From positions 1-6,248 of the forward strand of contig DASQLD010000553.1 of the NCBI GenBank assembly GCA_035630195.1: 6,248 nucleotides of DNA. The letters are read 5' to 3'. The translations under genes and the position numbers were made by a program. This document shows, one piece after another, positions 1-6,248 of the stretch (position 1 is the first letter of the stretch; every line of letters begins with the position of its first letter). The stretch comes from DASQDN01 sp035630195. Its GTDB lineage: Bacteria > Acidobacteriota > Terriglobia > Bryobacterales > Bryobacteraceae. The notes beneath the pieces are model-generated. The model searched no databases, had not been told where the DNA came from, and saw nothing but the letters and a program-made list of their open reading frames with translations.

Positions 1-801
1 CAGGCTCGATCGGTGATCGACGGTCTAGAGGCTGACGTTGTCACTCTGGCCCTCGCCTACGATATCGACGCCATAGCAAAAAGGGCGCATCTTCTGCCGG
101 CGAACTGGCAGAGCCGGTTGCCGAATAAAAGCTGCCCTTACACTTCGACGATCGTCTTTGTCGTGCGCAAGGGCAATCCCAAGGGCATTCGCGATTGGGA
201 AGACCTCATTCGTCCGGGGGTCGCGGTCATCACTCCAAATCCGAAGACTTCCGGCGGAGCCCGTTGGAACTATCTGGCGGCCTGGGGTTACGCCTTGAAG
301 AAGAACGGCGGCGATGAAGGGAAGGCTCGAGAGTATATTGCGGCCCTCTATCGAAACGTGCCGGTTCTCGACTCGGGCGCTCGAGGCGCAACCACTACAT
401 TCGCGCAACGCAAGCTGGGTGACGTATTCCTGAGTTGGGAGAATGAAGCTCGGCTGGCGGTGAAGGAGTTCGGCTCGGACAACCTCGAAATCGTCACGCC
501 GCCTTCCAGCATTCTTGCCGAGCCTCCGGTTGCGCTACTCGATGGCGTCGTCGACCGTAACGGGAACCGCAAAGTCGCTGAGGCATATCTGCAGTTCCTC
601 TACAGCGAGCCGGGACAAGTGCTCGCCGCCCGTCACTATTTCCGGCCGCTATCGGACGAAGCGTCGAAGAAGGCAAATGTGACGTTTCCGGCGATCCAGC
701 TATTTACCATCGAGGAGATATCGGGCGATTGGCAGAAAGCGCATGATAAGCACTTTGCCGACAATGCGCTCTTCGACCAGGTATATAAGCCCGCTGCATG
801 A
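1..801 (+). CDS. sbp: Sulfate/thiosulfate-binding periplasmic protein, 5'-truncated by window edge
   Basis: This is the solute-binding component of the sulfate ABC importer; it captures sulfate (or thiosulfate) in the periplasm and delivers it to the CysT/CysW permease. The frame is open from base 1 and gives 266 residues. The first residues (QARSVIDGLEADVV) match a conserved internal stretch of the family, so the GTG at 13 is not the true start. Roughly 70 residues, including the signal peptide, should lie outside the window, given a family length of about 330-350. The second family signature, NPKTSGGAR, is at window residues 80-88 (bases 238-264). Later family-typical stretches are VFLSWENEA and the EPGQ segment near the end. 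The stop TGA (799-801) overlaps the cysT ATG, tying the gene to the transporter operon. Sbp and CysP (thiosulfate-preferring) paralogues cannot be told apart from this fragment. Confidence 0.95.
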   Translation, partial: QARSVIDGLEADVVTLALAYDIDAIAKRAHLLPANWQSRLPNKSCPYTSTIVFVVRKGNPKGIRDWEDLIRPGVAVITPNPKTSGGARWNYLAAWGYALKKNGGDEGKAREYIAALYRNVPVLDSGARGATTTFAQRKLGDVFLSWENEARLAVKEFGSDNLEIVTPPSSILAEPPVALLDGVVDRNGNRKVAEAYLQFLYSEPGQVLAARHYFRPLSDEASKKANVTFPAIQLFTIEEISGDWQKAHDKHFADNALFDQVYKPAA

Positions 802-1631
802 CATTTAAGCGCTACAGCGTGCTCCCGGGATTCGGGCTGACAGTCGGCTACACGATCCTTTATCTCAGCCTTATCGTAATCATTCCGCTTTGCGGTCTGT
901 TCCTGAAATCGATGACGCTGACGTGGGCGCAGTTCTGGGCGATTGTCACTGATCCCCGTGTGCTTGCTTCGTATCGAATTACCTTCGTCACCTCGCTCGC
1001 CGCGGCGTGTGTCAACGCAGTGTTCGGATTCATTGTCGCGTGGACGCTGGTGCGATACGAGTTTCCGGGCCGGCGGATCATCGATGGATTGGTCGATCTT
1101 CCATTCGCACTTCCGACCGCTGTTTCAGGCATAGTGCTTACCGCTGTCTATTCCCAGAACGGTTGGCTAGGGCAATACCTGGAGCCGCTCGGCATCAAGG
1201 CCGTGTATACGCCGCTCGGCATTACGATCGCGCTCATCTTCATCGGACTTCCGTTCATTGTCCGAATGCTCCAGCCGGCTCTTGAAGATCTGGATCCCGA
1301 AATCGAAGAAGCAGCCGAGAGCCTGGGGGCCAGCCGTTTTCAGACATTCGTTCGAGTGATCTTGCCTGCGCTGCTGCCGGCGCTATCGACAGGATTTGCG
1401 CTCGCGTTTGCGCGCGCGCTCGGCGAGTATGGCTCGGTGATCTTCATCTCAGGGAACATGCCAATGAGGACCGAGATCACATCACTGCTCATCGTCACCA
1501 AGCTGGAACAGTATGACTATGCGGGCGCGACCGCCATCGCTGTCGTGATGCTAATCGCATCCTTCTTTCTACTGCTCAGCATCAATGGACTGCAGTGGTG
1601 GACCGCTCGCCGGTACGGGAGAACGCATTGA
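798..1631 (+). CDS. cysT: Sulfate ABC transporter permease CysT (CysU)
   Basis: This is one of the two inner-membrane permeases that form the sulfate channel with CysW. It has 277 residues, the usual family length. Hydrophobic segments lie at about 15-37, 62-84, 98-118, 140-160, 193-215 and 244-264, consistent with six membrane helices. The EAA cytoplasmic loop that docks on the ATPase is at residues 171-190 (EAAESLGASRFQTFVRVILP). The stretches DLPFALPTAVSGIVL and ARALGEYGSVIFISGN are typical of CysT. The ATG at 798 overlaps the binding-protein stop (ATGA) and has no clear Shine-Dalgarno sequence, which suggests translational coupling. The molybdate permease ModB is related, but the paired second permease and the sulfate-type binding protein favour CysT. 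Confidence 0.96.
   Translation: MTFKRYSVLPGFGLTVGYTILYLSLIVIIPLCGLFLKSMTLTWAQFWAIVTDPRVLASYRITFVTSLAAACVNAVFGFIVAWTLVRYEFPGRRIIDGLVDLPFALPTAVSGIVLTAVYSQNGWLGQYLEPLGIKAVYTPLGITIALIFIGLPFIVRMLQPALEDLDPEIEEAAESLGASRFQTFVRVILPALLPALSTGFALAFARALGEYGSVIFISGNMPMRTEITSLLIVTKLEQYDYAGATAIAVVMLIASFFLLLSINGLQWWTARRYGRTH
1617..1621 (+). promoter_or_regulatory. Ribosome binding site deciding the cysW TTG start
   Basis: GGGAG lies six bases upstream of TTG 1628-1630. That TTG overlaps the cysT stop TGA (1629-1631) as TTGA. The alternative GTG at 1595 lies 36 bases inside cysT and would add 11 residues that do not look like the family N-terminus. Confidence 0.65.
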
Positions 1632-2497
1632 GCGTCGCGGTCCAGACGGAGCCGGTGTGGGTGAGGCGCGCAGTGATTGCTACTGCCTTGGTCTTCCTCG
1701 CGGTGGTCCTGGTCGTGCCGCTTGGGGCCGTTTTCGTCGAAGCGTTTCGAAAGGGGGTCGGGCTGTATTGGAAAAGCATCACAGAGCCGGCCGCTCTCTC
1801 CGCTATTCGCCTGACATTAATTGCCACTGCCATTGCCGTGCCGGTAAACGCGATATTCGGTTTAGCAGCCTCCTGGGCTATCGCCCGGTTCGATTTCGCC
1901 GGCAAGAGCTTACTGCTTACGCTGATCGATCTGCCGTTTGCCGTCTCCCCCGTTATCTCCGGACTCATCTACGTTCTACTCTTCGGCGCGCAAGGCTGGT
2001 TTGGACCATGGCTGACATCGCATAACATGCGCGTCATCTTTGCGGTCCCCGGGATTGTGCTCGCTACCATCTTTGTTACCTTTCCGTTTATTGCGCGTGA
2101 ACTAATTCCGCTGATGCAGGAGCAGGGAAGCGAAGAGGAACAGGCTGCGATCATCCTGGGCGCGAACGGCTGGCAGACGTTCTGGCGTGTAACGCTTCCC
2201 AAGATCAAATGGGGGCTGCTGTACGGTCTCATCCTCTGCAATGCTCGCGCGATCGGGGAATTTGGGGCGGTATCGGTTGTATCCGGGCACATTCGGGGTC
2301 GGACCAATACGATGCCCCTCCATGTCGAAATTCTCTACAATGAGTACAACTTTGCGGCGTCATTCGCAGTAGCGTCTTTGTTGACGCTTTTTGCGCTTTT
2401 CACGATTGCGGCCAAGAACGGCCTGGAGTGGCGACTCCGCCGCGAACATGCCCGTGCGCTCGAAGAGCGCCCCACGGAGGACGTCCTTGGGCATTGA
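1628..2497 (+). CDS. cysW: Sulfate ABC transporter permease CysW
   Basis: This is the second inner-membrane permease of the sulfate importer and pairs with CysT. I prefer the TTG start at 1628 because it has a GGGAG Shine-Dalgarno sequence six bases upstream, overlaps the cysT stop as TTGA, and gives 289 residues, close to E. coli CysW (about 291). A GTG start at 1595 would give 300 residues. With the TTG start, hydrophobic segments fall near 16-38, 60-84, 96-119, 137-159, 196-217 and 244-262. The EAA-type docking loop is at 171-191 (EQAAIILGANGWQTFWRV and following). The stretches DLPFAVSPVISGLIYVLLFG and ARAIGEFGAVSVVSGHIRG are characteristic of CysW, and the latter separates it from CysT. 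The last 11 bases overlap the preferred cysA start. Confidence 0.95.
   Translation: MSVAVQTEPVWVRRAVIATALVFLAVVLVVPLGAVFVEAFRKGVGLYWKSITEPAALSAIRLTLIATAIAVPVNAIFGLAASWAIARFDFAGKSLLLTLIDLPFAVSPVISGLIYVLLFGAQGWFGPWLTSHNMRVIFAVPGIVLATIFVTFPFIARELIPLMQEQGSEEEQAAIILGANGWQTFWRVTLPKIKWGLLYGLILCNARAIGEFGAVSVVSGHIRGRTNTMPLHVEILYNEYNFAASFAVASLLTLFALFTIAAKNGLEWRLRREHARALEERPTEDVLGH
2476..2480 (+). promoter_or_regulatory. Ribosome binding site deciding the cysA TTG start
   Basis: GGAGG is a near-perfect Shine-Dalgarno core located six bases before TTG 2487-2489. It lies inside the last codons of cysW. ATG codons further upstream in the cysA frame (2391 and 2448) have no such site and would add residues unlike any CysA N-terminus. 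Confidence 0.7.
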
Positions 2498-3542
2498 GCT
2501 TCGGAGTATTAATAAGACGTTCGGCACGTACTCGGCGCTACGCGATGTCAACCTTGATATCAAAGACGGCGAGTTGATGGCGCTTCTGGGACCTTCGGGG
2601 TCGGGGAAGACGACTCTTCTGCGTATTATCGCGGGGCTCGAATTTCCAGACGCCGGGCCGTCTGCTGCAATTCTATTCAACGGCGAACAGATCGACTTTG
2701 CTAAGCCGGCCCAGCGGCAGGTAGGCTTCGTGTTTCAGCACTATGCCTTGTTCCGCACGATGAGCGTGTTCGAAAACGTGGCGTTCGGATTACGCGTCCG
2801 GCCGAAGAAGCTTCGCCCTTCCGAGAACGCTATTCGCGAGAAAGTAACCGAATTACTGCAGCTTATTCAACTCGAGGGCTTGGCGAACCGCTATCCGTCG
2901 CAGCTTTCCGGTGGTCAGCGCCAGCGCGTCGCCTTGGCGCGAGCGCTGGCCATCGAACCCAAGATCCTGTTGCTCGATGAACCCTTCGGCGCTTTGGACG
3001 CGAAGGTTCGGCAAGGCCTTCGACGGTGGCTTCGAAAGCTTCATGACGAGATCCACATCACGAGCGTGCTTGTCACCCACGATCAGGAAGAAGCGCTTGA
3101 AGTCGCCGATCGCATCGTTGTGATGAACCAGGCCCGCATCGAGCAAGTGGGTACTCCTGATGAGGTATTTCACAAGCCAGCATCACCCTTTGTCATGGAC
3201 TTTCTCGGTAACGTCAATCTCTTTCACGGCCGGCGGCTCCAGGGCGAACAGGTTGCGCTTGGAAAGTCTGCGGAGGATGGACAAGCGGCAAAGATCTTTG
3301 TACGGCCGCACGACCTCGATCTCGACGTCGAGGACAAGGGCAAGCCCGCGATTCGCGCGGCCGTGCAACGTGTTCAAACAGCGGGCGCGCTAGTGAAGAT
3401 AGAAGTTCTCACGGATGCAGGCGAGACCGTCAATGTCGAAATGCCGCACGAACGGTTCCGGCTGACTCCCGTGAAGAAAGATGATGTGGTCTTCGTCAGC
3501 CTGCGGGACGTGCGCGTCTTCTTCGAAGACTACTCCATTTGA
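2487..3542 (+). CDS. cysA: Sulfate/thiosulfate import ATP-binding protein CysA
   Basis: This is the cytoplasmic ATPase that powers the CysT/CysW permease. The TTG start at 2487 gives 351 residues (family about 340-365) beginning MGIELRSINKTFG, where homologues begin. An in-frame ATG at 2391 would give 383 residues, but its extra 32 are antiparallel or out-of-frame reading of cysW. All nucleotide-binding motifs are intact: Walker A GPSGSGKT at 35-42, Q-loop Gln84, signature LSGGQ at 140-144, Walker B ILLLDEP at 160-166, D-loop ALDA at 169-172 and the switch His198. Residues from about 240 form the regulatory TOBE-like domain of the CysA subfamily. The stretch LHDEIHITSVLVTHDQEEALEVADR is typical of CysA. 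The gene overlaps cysW by 11 bases and ends 20 bases before the convergent minus-strand gene. Confidence 0.96.
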   Translation: MGIELRSINKTFGTYSALRDVNLDIKDGELMALLGPSGSGKTTLLRIIAGLEFPDAGPSAAILFNGEQIDFAKPAQRQVGFVFQHYALFRTMSVFENVAFGLRVRPKKLRPSENAIREKVTELLQLIQLEGLANRYPSQLSGGQRQRVALARALAIEPKILLLDEPFGALDAKVRQGLRRWLRKLHDEIHITSVLVTHDQEEALEVADRIVVMNQARIEQVGTPDEVFHKPASPFVMDFLGNVNLFHGRRLQGEQVALGKSAEDGQAAKIFVRPHDLDLDVEDKGKPAIRAAVQRVQTAGALVKIEVLTDAGETVNVEMPHERFRLTPVKKDDVVFVSLRDVRVFFEDYSI

Positions 3543-3562
3543 TTCGAAACTACTCCATCTCA
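3522..3562. repeat. Imperfect tandem duplication of about 20 bases spanning the cysA stop
   Basis: Bases 3522-3540 and 3543-3560 are near copies with a 21-base period. Both start with TTCGAA and contain ACTACTCCAT. The second copy lacks one G and has one T-to-C change. The first copy encodes the end of CysA (FEDYSI); the second lies after its stop. The 20-base convergent gap (3543-3562) is thus almost entirely the second copy. Confidence 0.75.
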
Positions 3563-5287
3563 TCAGAACCGCTGCGACCGTCCACTGGCGCCCGGAACCG
3601 TCGGTAAGCCGAAGATACAAACATGATCGAACGCCCAGAGATTGATGACGGGAACGCCTGCGCTGTGTGCGATTCCGATCTCTTTCTCCCAGGCATATCC
3701 TGAACGAAACACCGGTACCAGATGCCGCACGGAATCTTTTGGCCAGCCGAGCGTGAATGGTAATTCAATCGCAGTCCGCGCGAGATCGAGATTACGTGAC
3801 CAGGCTCCAAAATCAAGAGCTTCTGTCTTCAAAGAATCAAGGCCGCTGCTGGCCTTCGTCTCCCACTCGATCGGCAGATTAACGAATCGATTCAGCGCGC
3901 CGCCAAGATTGTGAATGCCGGCCGGCGTCGGGTGATTTACGTCATACGGGAAGAGCAGTTCAAACTTCGTTGAAGGATGCTGCGATCGCACGGCCGCGAT
4001 GATGCCACCAAGATGGTCCCTCAAAACGTTCCGTAAGAAGACCGCATCTGCCGCACCGTTAATCAGAGGATCATCGTTCGGATTGACGAAGCGGTGCAGG
4101 GGACGTCCCAGGGCTGCCACGGCGGCTGCTTCGACTTCCGGATGATAGAAGGCCATTCCGCCGTTCGGATTGGTCGTCCTGTGATTCGTGAAGAACCACC
4201 AAAGATATTCTCCGAATTGGATCGAAGGTGTGATCTGTGCTTGCGACATCAGGCCGGCGACGCAACTGAAGACCTGCGCATGATAGTTCCGGACCGCAGG
4301 AACAAATGCACAGTGCGTCGATTTCAGCGAACCGAAGCCAACATCCGTTGCGACTATGGCGCCATCCGGGTAAACGGAACCGAATCCCTCGGGAGGATTG
4401 ACCAACTCCATGGAACTGGCTACAACGACTTCCCGGTTTCTCGTCTTACACTGAGCGAAAAAGTCGGCATGCCAGTCCCTGGCCCCACGATTCAACGCCG
4501 GCGACTGCAGCGGATCGACAACCCAGCTACCCGGCTGGCCTCCGGTAAGCGTTCCAGTTTTCGTGACTGCGCCGCTCGACCCGGGGACATTCTCGACATT
4601 GGCATTTAGCGTGTAAGAGTAGGCCGGCTTCGGTGAGCGAGCCGTGATCGTCAGAACGGCGCCGGTAGCCTTGGCCCATACGCCGACGTAGTTCGAATTG
4701 ATGAAGTATTCGAAATGCTTGGCGATGACCTCGGGAGATTCGTTTGGAAACACCGTCTTGCCGCACTGCTGGCCTTCGATATTCACGAACACCTGATCGC
4801 CTGCGCTGAAAGACCCCGTGAACTCCAGCGTCGCCTGCGGGAACACAGCGCCCTCCCGTTTGCGTTGATTCCACCAGAACACGCCGAGATACTCGTTCAT
4901 CGGCCCGGCATAGCCAAGACCGTCGAAGTTCCAGTGAAGACGCGCCGGCGAAAGCTTGTATGTGTGGTCCGTGCTGTAGTCGAGAGCAGGGGAAACGTTG
5001 GTCAAAGTAGCAGCCGCGGCCGGGACATCGGTGGGAACCACAGCCTCCAGGAAATCGAAATAGAAGTATCCCGAGGAGACCAGGCGAAACGTCACCGTAT
5101 GCTCGCCCGGAGGCACGGTTGATCGGATCTTTCGTCTTGTGTTTACCGATGGCTCATTTGCAAGAGCGCAATTCAACGTTGTTTCCACGCCGCCATCCAG
5201 TTGAATTGCGACCGAGCCCCGATCAGTGTAGAGCGAGGTTCCGAGGTACAGATCATGAGGGCTCGGACAGGAGTACTTAACAGTCAC
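3563..5287 (-). CDS. Beta-sandwich plus TIM-barrel-like protein, probable 3' part of a frameshifted phage-tail-like gene
   Basis: The frame gives 574 residues from a GTG start at 5287-5285 that overlaps the TGA of the upstream frame (GTGA), with no Shine-Dalgarno sequence. Residues 1-90 look like the second half of a beta-sandwich domain (HDLYLGTSLYTDRG, LDGG, then PPGEHTVTFRL). Residues 152-250 form a beta-rich module of the kind repeated in phage tail proteins and adhesins. Residues 265-560 alternate predicted strands and helices in a way that suggests a TIM barrel; acidic residues lie at likely strand ends (Glu294, Glu360 in IQFGEYLWWFF, Glu474 in PIEWETK). No signal peptide or membrane segment is seen. 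From memory, the layout resembles 'non-contractile tail sheath' proteins annotated in Acidobacteriota. A glycoside-hydrolase-like cell-surface protein is the main alternative. The start at a domain interior suggests it is not an independent gene. Confidence 0.75.
   Translation of the reverse strand: MTVKYSCPSPHDLYLGTSLYTDRGSVAIQLDGGVETTLNCALANEPSVNTRRKIRSTVPPGEHTVTFRLVSSGYFYFDFLEAVVPTDVPAAAATLTNVSPALDYSTDHTYKLSPARLHWNFDGLGYAGPMNEYLGVFWWNQRKREGAVFPQATLEFTGSFSAGDQVFVNIEGQQCGKTVFPNESPEVIAKHFEYFINSNYVGVWAKATGAVLTITARSPKPAYSYTLNANVENVPGSSGAVTKTGTLTGGQPGSWVVDPLQSPALNRGARDWHADFFAQCKTRNREVVVASSMELVNPPEGFGSVYPDGAIVATDVGFGSLKSTHCAFVPAVRNYHAQVFSCVAGLMSQAQITPSIQFGEYLWWFFTNHRTTNPNGGMAFYHPEVEAAAVAALGRPLHRFVNPNDDPLINGAADAVFLRNVLRDHLGGIIAAVRSQHPSTKFELLFPYDVNHPTPAGIHNLGGALNRFVNLPIEWETKASSGLDSLKTEALDFGAWSRNLDLARTAIELPFTLGWPKDSVRHLVPVFRSGYAWEKEIGIAHSAGVPVINLWAFDHVCIFGLPTVPGASGRSQRF
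3608..4495 (-). other. TIM-barrel-like C-terminal domain
   Basis: Residues 265-560 of the downstream frame alternate short hydrophobic strands (REVVVASSMEL, TPSIQFGEYLWWF, KFELLFPYDV, VPVINLWAFDH) with amphipathic helices (for example DAVFLRNVLRDHLGGIIAAVRSQ). This is the rhythm of an eight-stranded barrel. Glu294, Glu360 and Glu474 sit at strand ends, where glycosidases carry catalytic acids, but the catalytic status is unknown. Confidence 0.45.
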
Positions 5288-5397
5288 CGACGAGCCGCGG
5301 TCGAAGCTCGTTTGGAGAAGCCCTCGGAAAAAAAGCCAGTCTCGTCGGTCCAGGCGCCGCTATACTTGCACCAGGAATCGTTCTCCTCAACTCGAAC
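5018..5397 (-). other. Beta-sandwich (jelly-roll-like) domain split across two frames
   Basis: The first half, in the upstream frame, has the pattern W-x-x-YSGAW then GFFSEGFSKRAS. The second half, in the downstream frame, continues VTVKYSC, HDLYLGTSLY, VAIQLDGG and GEHTVTFRL. This order is familiar from small carbohydrate-binding-like beta-sandwich domains. The family is assigned from pattern only; ligand and role are unknown. Confidence 0.5.
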
Positions 5398-6248
5398 CGA
5401 GCCGGGACCAGCGACCTTCAGATAGCGAACGTCATCGGGAGCAGTTACCGTCCAGTTCGTGAACTCGGCCTCCCATTCGGTATTGACGAACGCGCTGCTG
5501 TTGGCAAGCTCAGGGGCGAAAGTCATCCACATCTGGCGAATGTTCGCCAAGCCGAGAGACCCGAAATTCAGAGACACACGCCATTTGCCATCCGATTTGC
5601 CGCTACTAAAGCCTGCGGACGGATTCGTAGTCTTCAGGCGCTCGTTCTTGGCGACGGCGTACATGCGCAGCATGTTGCCATCCATACCGGGCCTCGCGGC
5701 GATCAGGCGAATTGTCGAACCGTTGGTCTGGGCGGTCAGCGGAATCAGGGCTCCAGCGGCATTCCAGTTTGTTGCGTTTATTTGTGAGGCCAAGGCGTGA
5801 GCGACAGTCGAGGCCCCTACACTCGTCAGGCGATGGTTCAGCGAACCGTAGGCAACGTCGAAGGGAATTCCATCCGTATGGCTCGCCCGGATGTTGACTT
5901 GGTTTAACGGCCCCAACGCAGCTGATCCATTTCCCCGGACCGCAGTAATGAGCGGGCAGGCGGCCAGAGCGGCGGCTATTCCCGCAGCAGCGCCGGCGTT
6001 TGCGTCACCCGATTGTTCTACGTAGCTATAGGCTTGTCCCCCCACATTCACGGTGTGTGTCGACCCTGGCCCCTGCGCCGTGATAACGAATGCGCATTCG
6101 ATTTTCGGAACAATGTAATCGTAGGCGATATTGAGATACCAAAGTGTCAGCCGGTCGAATTCTTTCATGTCGCTGGCTTCGATTTCAAATGACGACTCGG
6201 CGGGCAGATATTCGCCACCATTCTGGGTCGCGTGTGCGAAGAGCGACA
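5284..6248 (-). CDS. Phage-tail-like modular protein, N-terminal part, truncated by window edge
   Basis: The first in-frame ATG is at 6168, but the frame stays open to the window edge. The 26 residues before that ATG (ending ESSFEIEASD) read as normal protein, and no Shine-Dalgarno sequence precedes the ATG. The real start is therefore probably outside the window, and 320 residues are visible. Counting from the ATG, residues 26-106 and 118-175 are two modules with a strand / Ala-rich helix / strand pattern (for example VNVGGQAYSYVEQSGD, then GIAAALAAC). A beta-rich segment with IRQMWMTFAPELANSSAF and WEAEFTNWTV follows (209-241). Residues from about 258 (VRVEENDSWCKYSGAW) begin a beta-sandwich domain that stops abruptly at a basic tail, ASTAARR. 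The rest of that domain lies in the next frame. Probable role, by inference only: a structural subunit of a phage or phage-derived tail. Confidence 0.75.
   Translation of the reverse strand, partial: SLFAHATQNGGEYLPAESSFEIEASDMKEFDRLTLWYLNIAYDYIVPKIECAFVITAQGPGSTHTVNVGGQAYSYVEQSGDANAGAAAGIAAALAACPLITAVRGNGSAALGPLNQVNIRASHTDGIPFDVAYGSLNHRLTSVGASTVAHALASQINATNWNAAGALIPLTAQTNGSTIRLIAARPGMDGNMLRMYAVAKNERLKTTNPSAGFSSGKSDGKWRVSLNFGSLGLANIRQMWMTFAPELANSSAFVNTEWEAEFTNWTVTAPDDVRYLKVAGPGSVRVEENDSWCKYSGAWTDETGFFSEGFSKRASTAARR
5287..5359 (-). pseudogene. Probable one-base frameshift joining the two minus-strand frames into one gene
   Basis: Both frames are open between the GTG at 5287 and a TAG at 5360-5362 in the downstream frame, so a shift must fall in this stretch. 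The upstream frame reads GFFSEGFSKRASTAARR then stop. The downstream frame, read back before its GTG, gives RGSSVTVKYSC. One extra base near 5295-5302 would give RASTAGSSVTVKYSC, a smooth beta-sandwich sequence. The same effect could come from slippage on a run of seven T (minus strand) at 5328-5334. Mutation, sequencing error and recoding cannot be told apart here. Confidence 0.6.

Noticed and set aside
13..15. GTG at 13 as start of the binding protein
   Set aside because: Upstream in-frame residues (QARS) belong to a conserved internal family motif, so the gene runs in from outside the window.
1585..2025. 146-residue plus-strand frame over cysW
   Set aside because: It lies in another frame of a clear CysW sequence and is Arg-rich, without family features.
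3516..3530. Stem-loop GTCTTC/GAAGAC as a cysA terminator
   Set aside because: It has only six base pairs and a three-base loop, lies inside the coding sequence and is not followed by a T tract. No convincing terminator is visible between the convergent genes.
4094..4609. 171-residue plus-strand open frame antisense to the barrel protein
   Set aside because: Its composition is rich in Arg and Cys with no recognisable pattern, and the minus-strand frame over the same bases has clear protein-like structure. It is a shadow frame.
4527..4874. 115-residue minus-strand frame inside the tail-like gene
   Set aside because: It is a different-frame, Arg-rich reading of the third module, with no support of its own.
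5284..5287. Programmed ribosomal frameshift at the GTGA junction, as in phage tail chaperone genes
   Set aside because: No X-XXY-YYZ slippery heptamer was seen near 5287-5305, and this is not the tail chaperone gene pair. A mutation or sequencing error is simpler.
6166..6168. ATG as start of the upstream tail-like frame
   Set aside because: There is no Shine-Dalgarno sequence, and the frame continues to the window edge with protein-like sequence. An internal Met is more likely.

Overview
The window holds two unrelated blocks in convergent (tail-to-tail) orientation. On the plus strand, positions 1-3542 carry the end of a sulfate/thiosulfate ABC importer operon: the periplasmic binding protein (5' end cut off by the window edge), the two permeases CysT and CysW, and the ATPase CysA. 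All four genes overlap by a few bases, so they are almost certainly one translationally coupled transcript. The promoter and any upstream cys regulator lie outside the window. CysW and CysA both appear to start at TTG codons, each preceded by a good Shine-Dalgarno sequence six bases upstream. This choice gives products of 289 and 351 residues, close to the usual family lengths.

On the minus strand, positions 3563-6248 carry two open frames that meet at a four-base GTGA overlap. I read them as one large modular gene, at least about 894 residues, split by a one-base frameshift near 5295-5302. The first half of a beta-sandwich (jelly-roll-like) domain ends one frame and its second half begins the other. 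The upstream frame is open to the window edge with sensible sequence, so the gene starts outside the window. In order, the product has a beta-rich N-terminal region with two phage-tail/adhesin-like modules, the split beta-sandwich, a third such module, and a C-terminal domain of about 300 residues that looks like a TIM barrel. From memory, this layout resembles proteins labelled phage-type 'non-contractile tail sheath' in Acidobacteriota and similar genomes. I could not verify that and treat it as a hypothesis.

The organism is a Gram-negative bacterium with moderately high GC. The binding protein plus CysT/CysW/CysA set is conserved in many Proteobacteria and Acidobacteriota. The tail-like protein makes a soil acidobacterium (Solibacter/Bryobacter type) my best guess, with low certainty.

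The two blocks are only 20 bases apart. That gap, with the end of cysA, holds an imperfect tandem duplication of about 20 bases and no convincing terminator. No RNA genes, CRISPR arrays, insertion sequences or riboswitches were seen, and there is no gene-free stretch longer than 300 bases.
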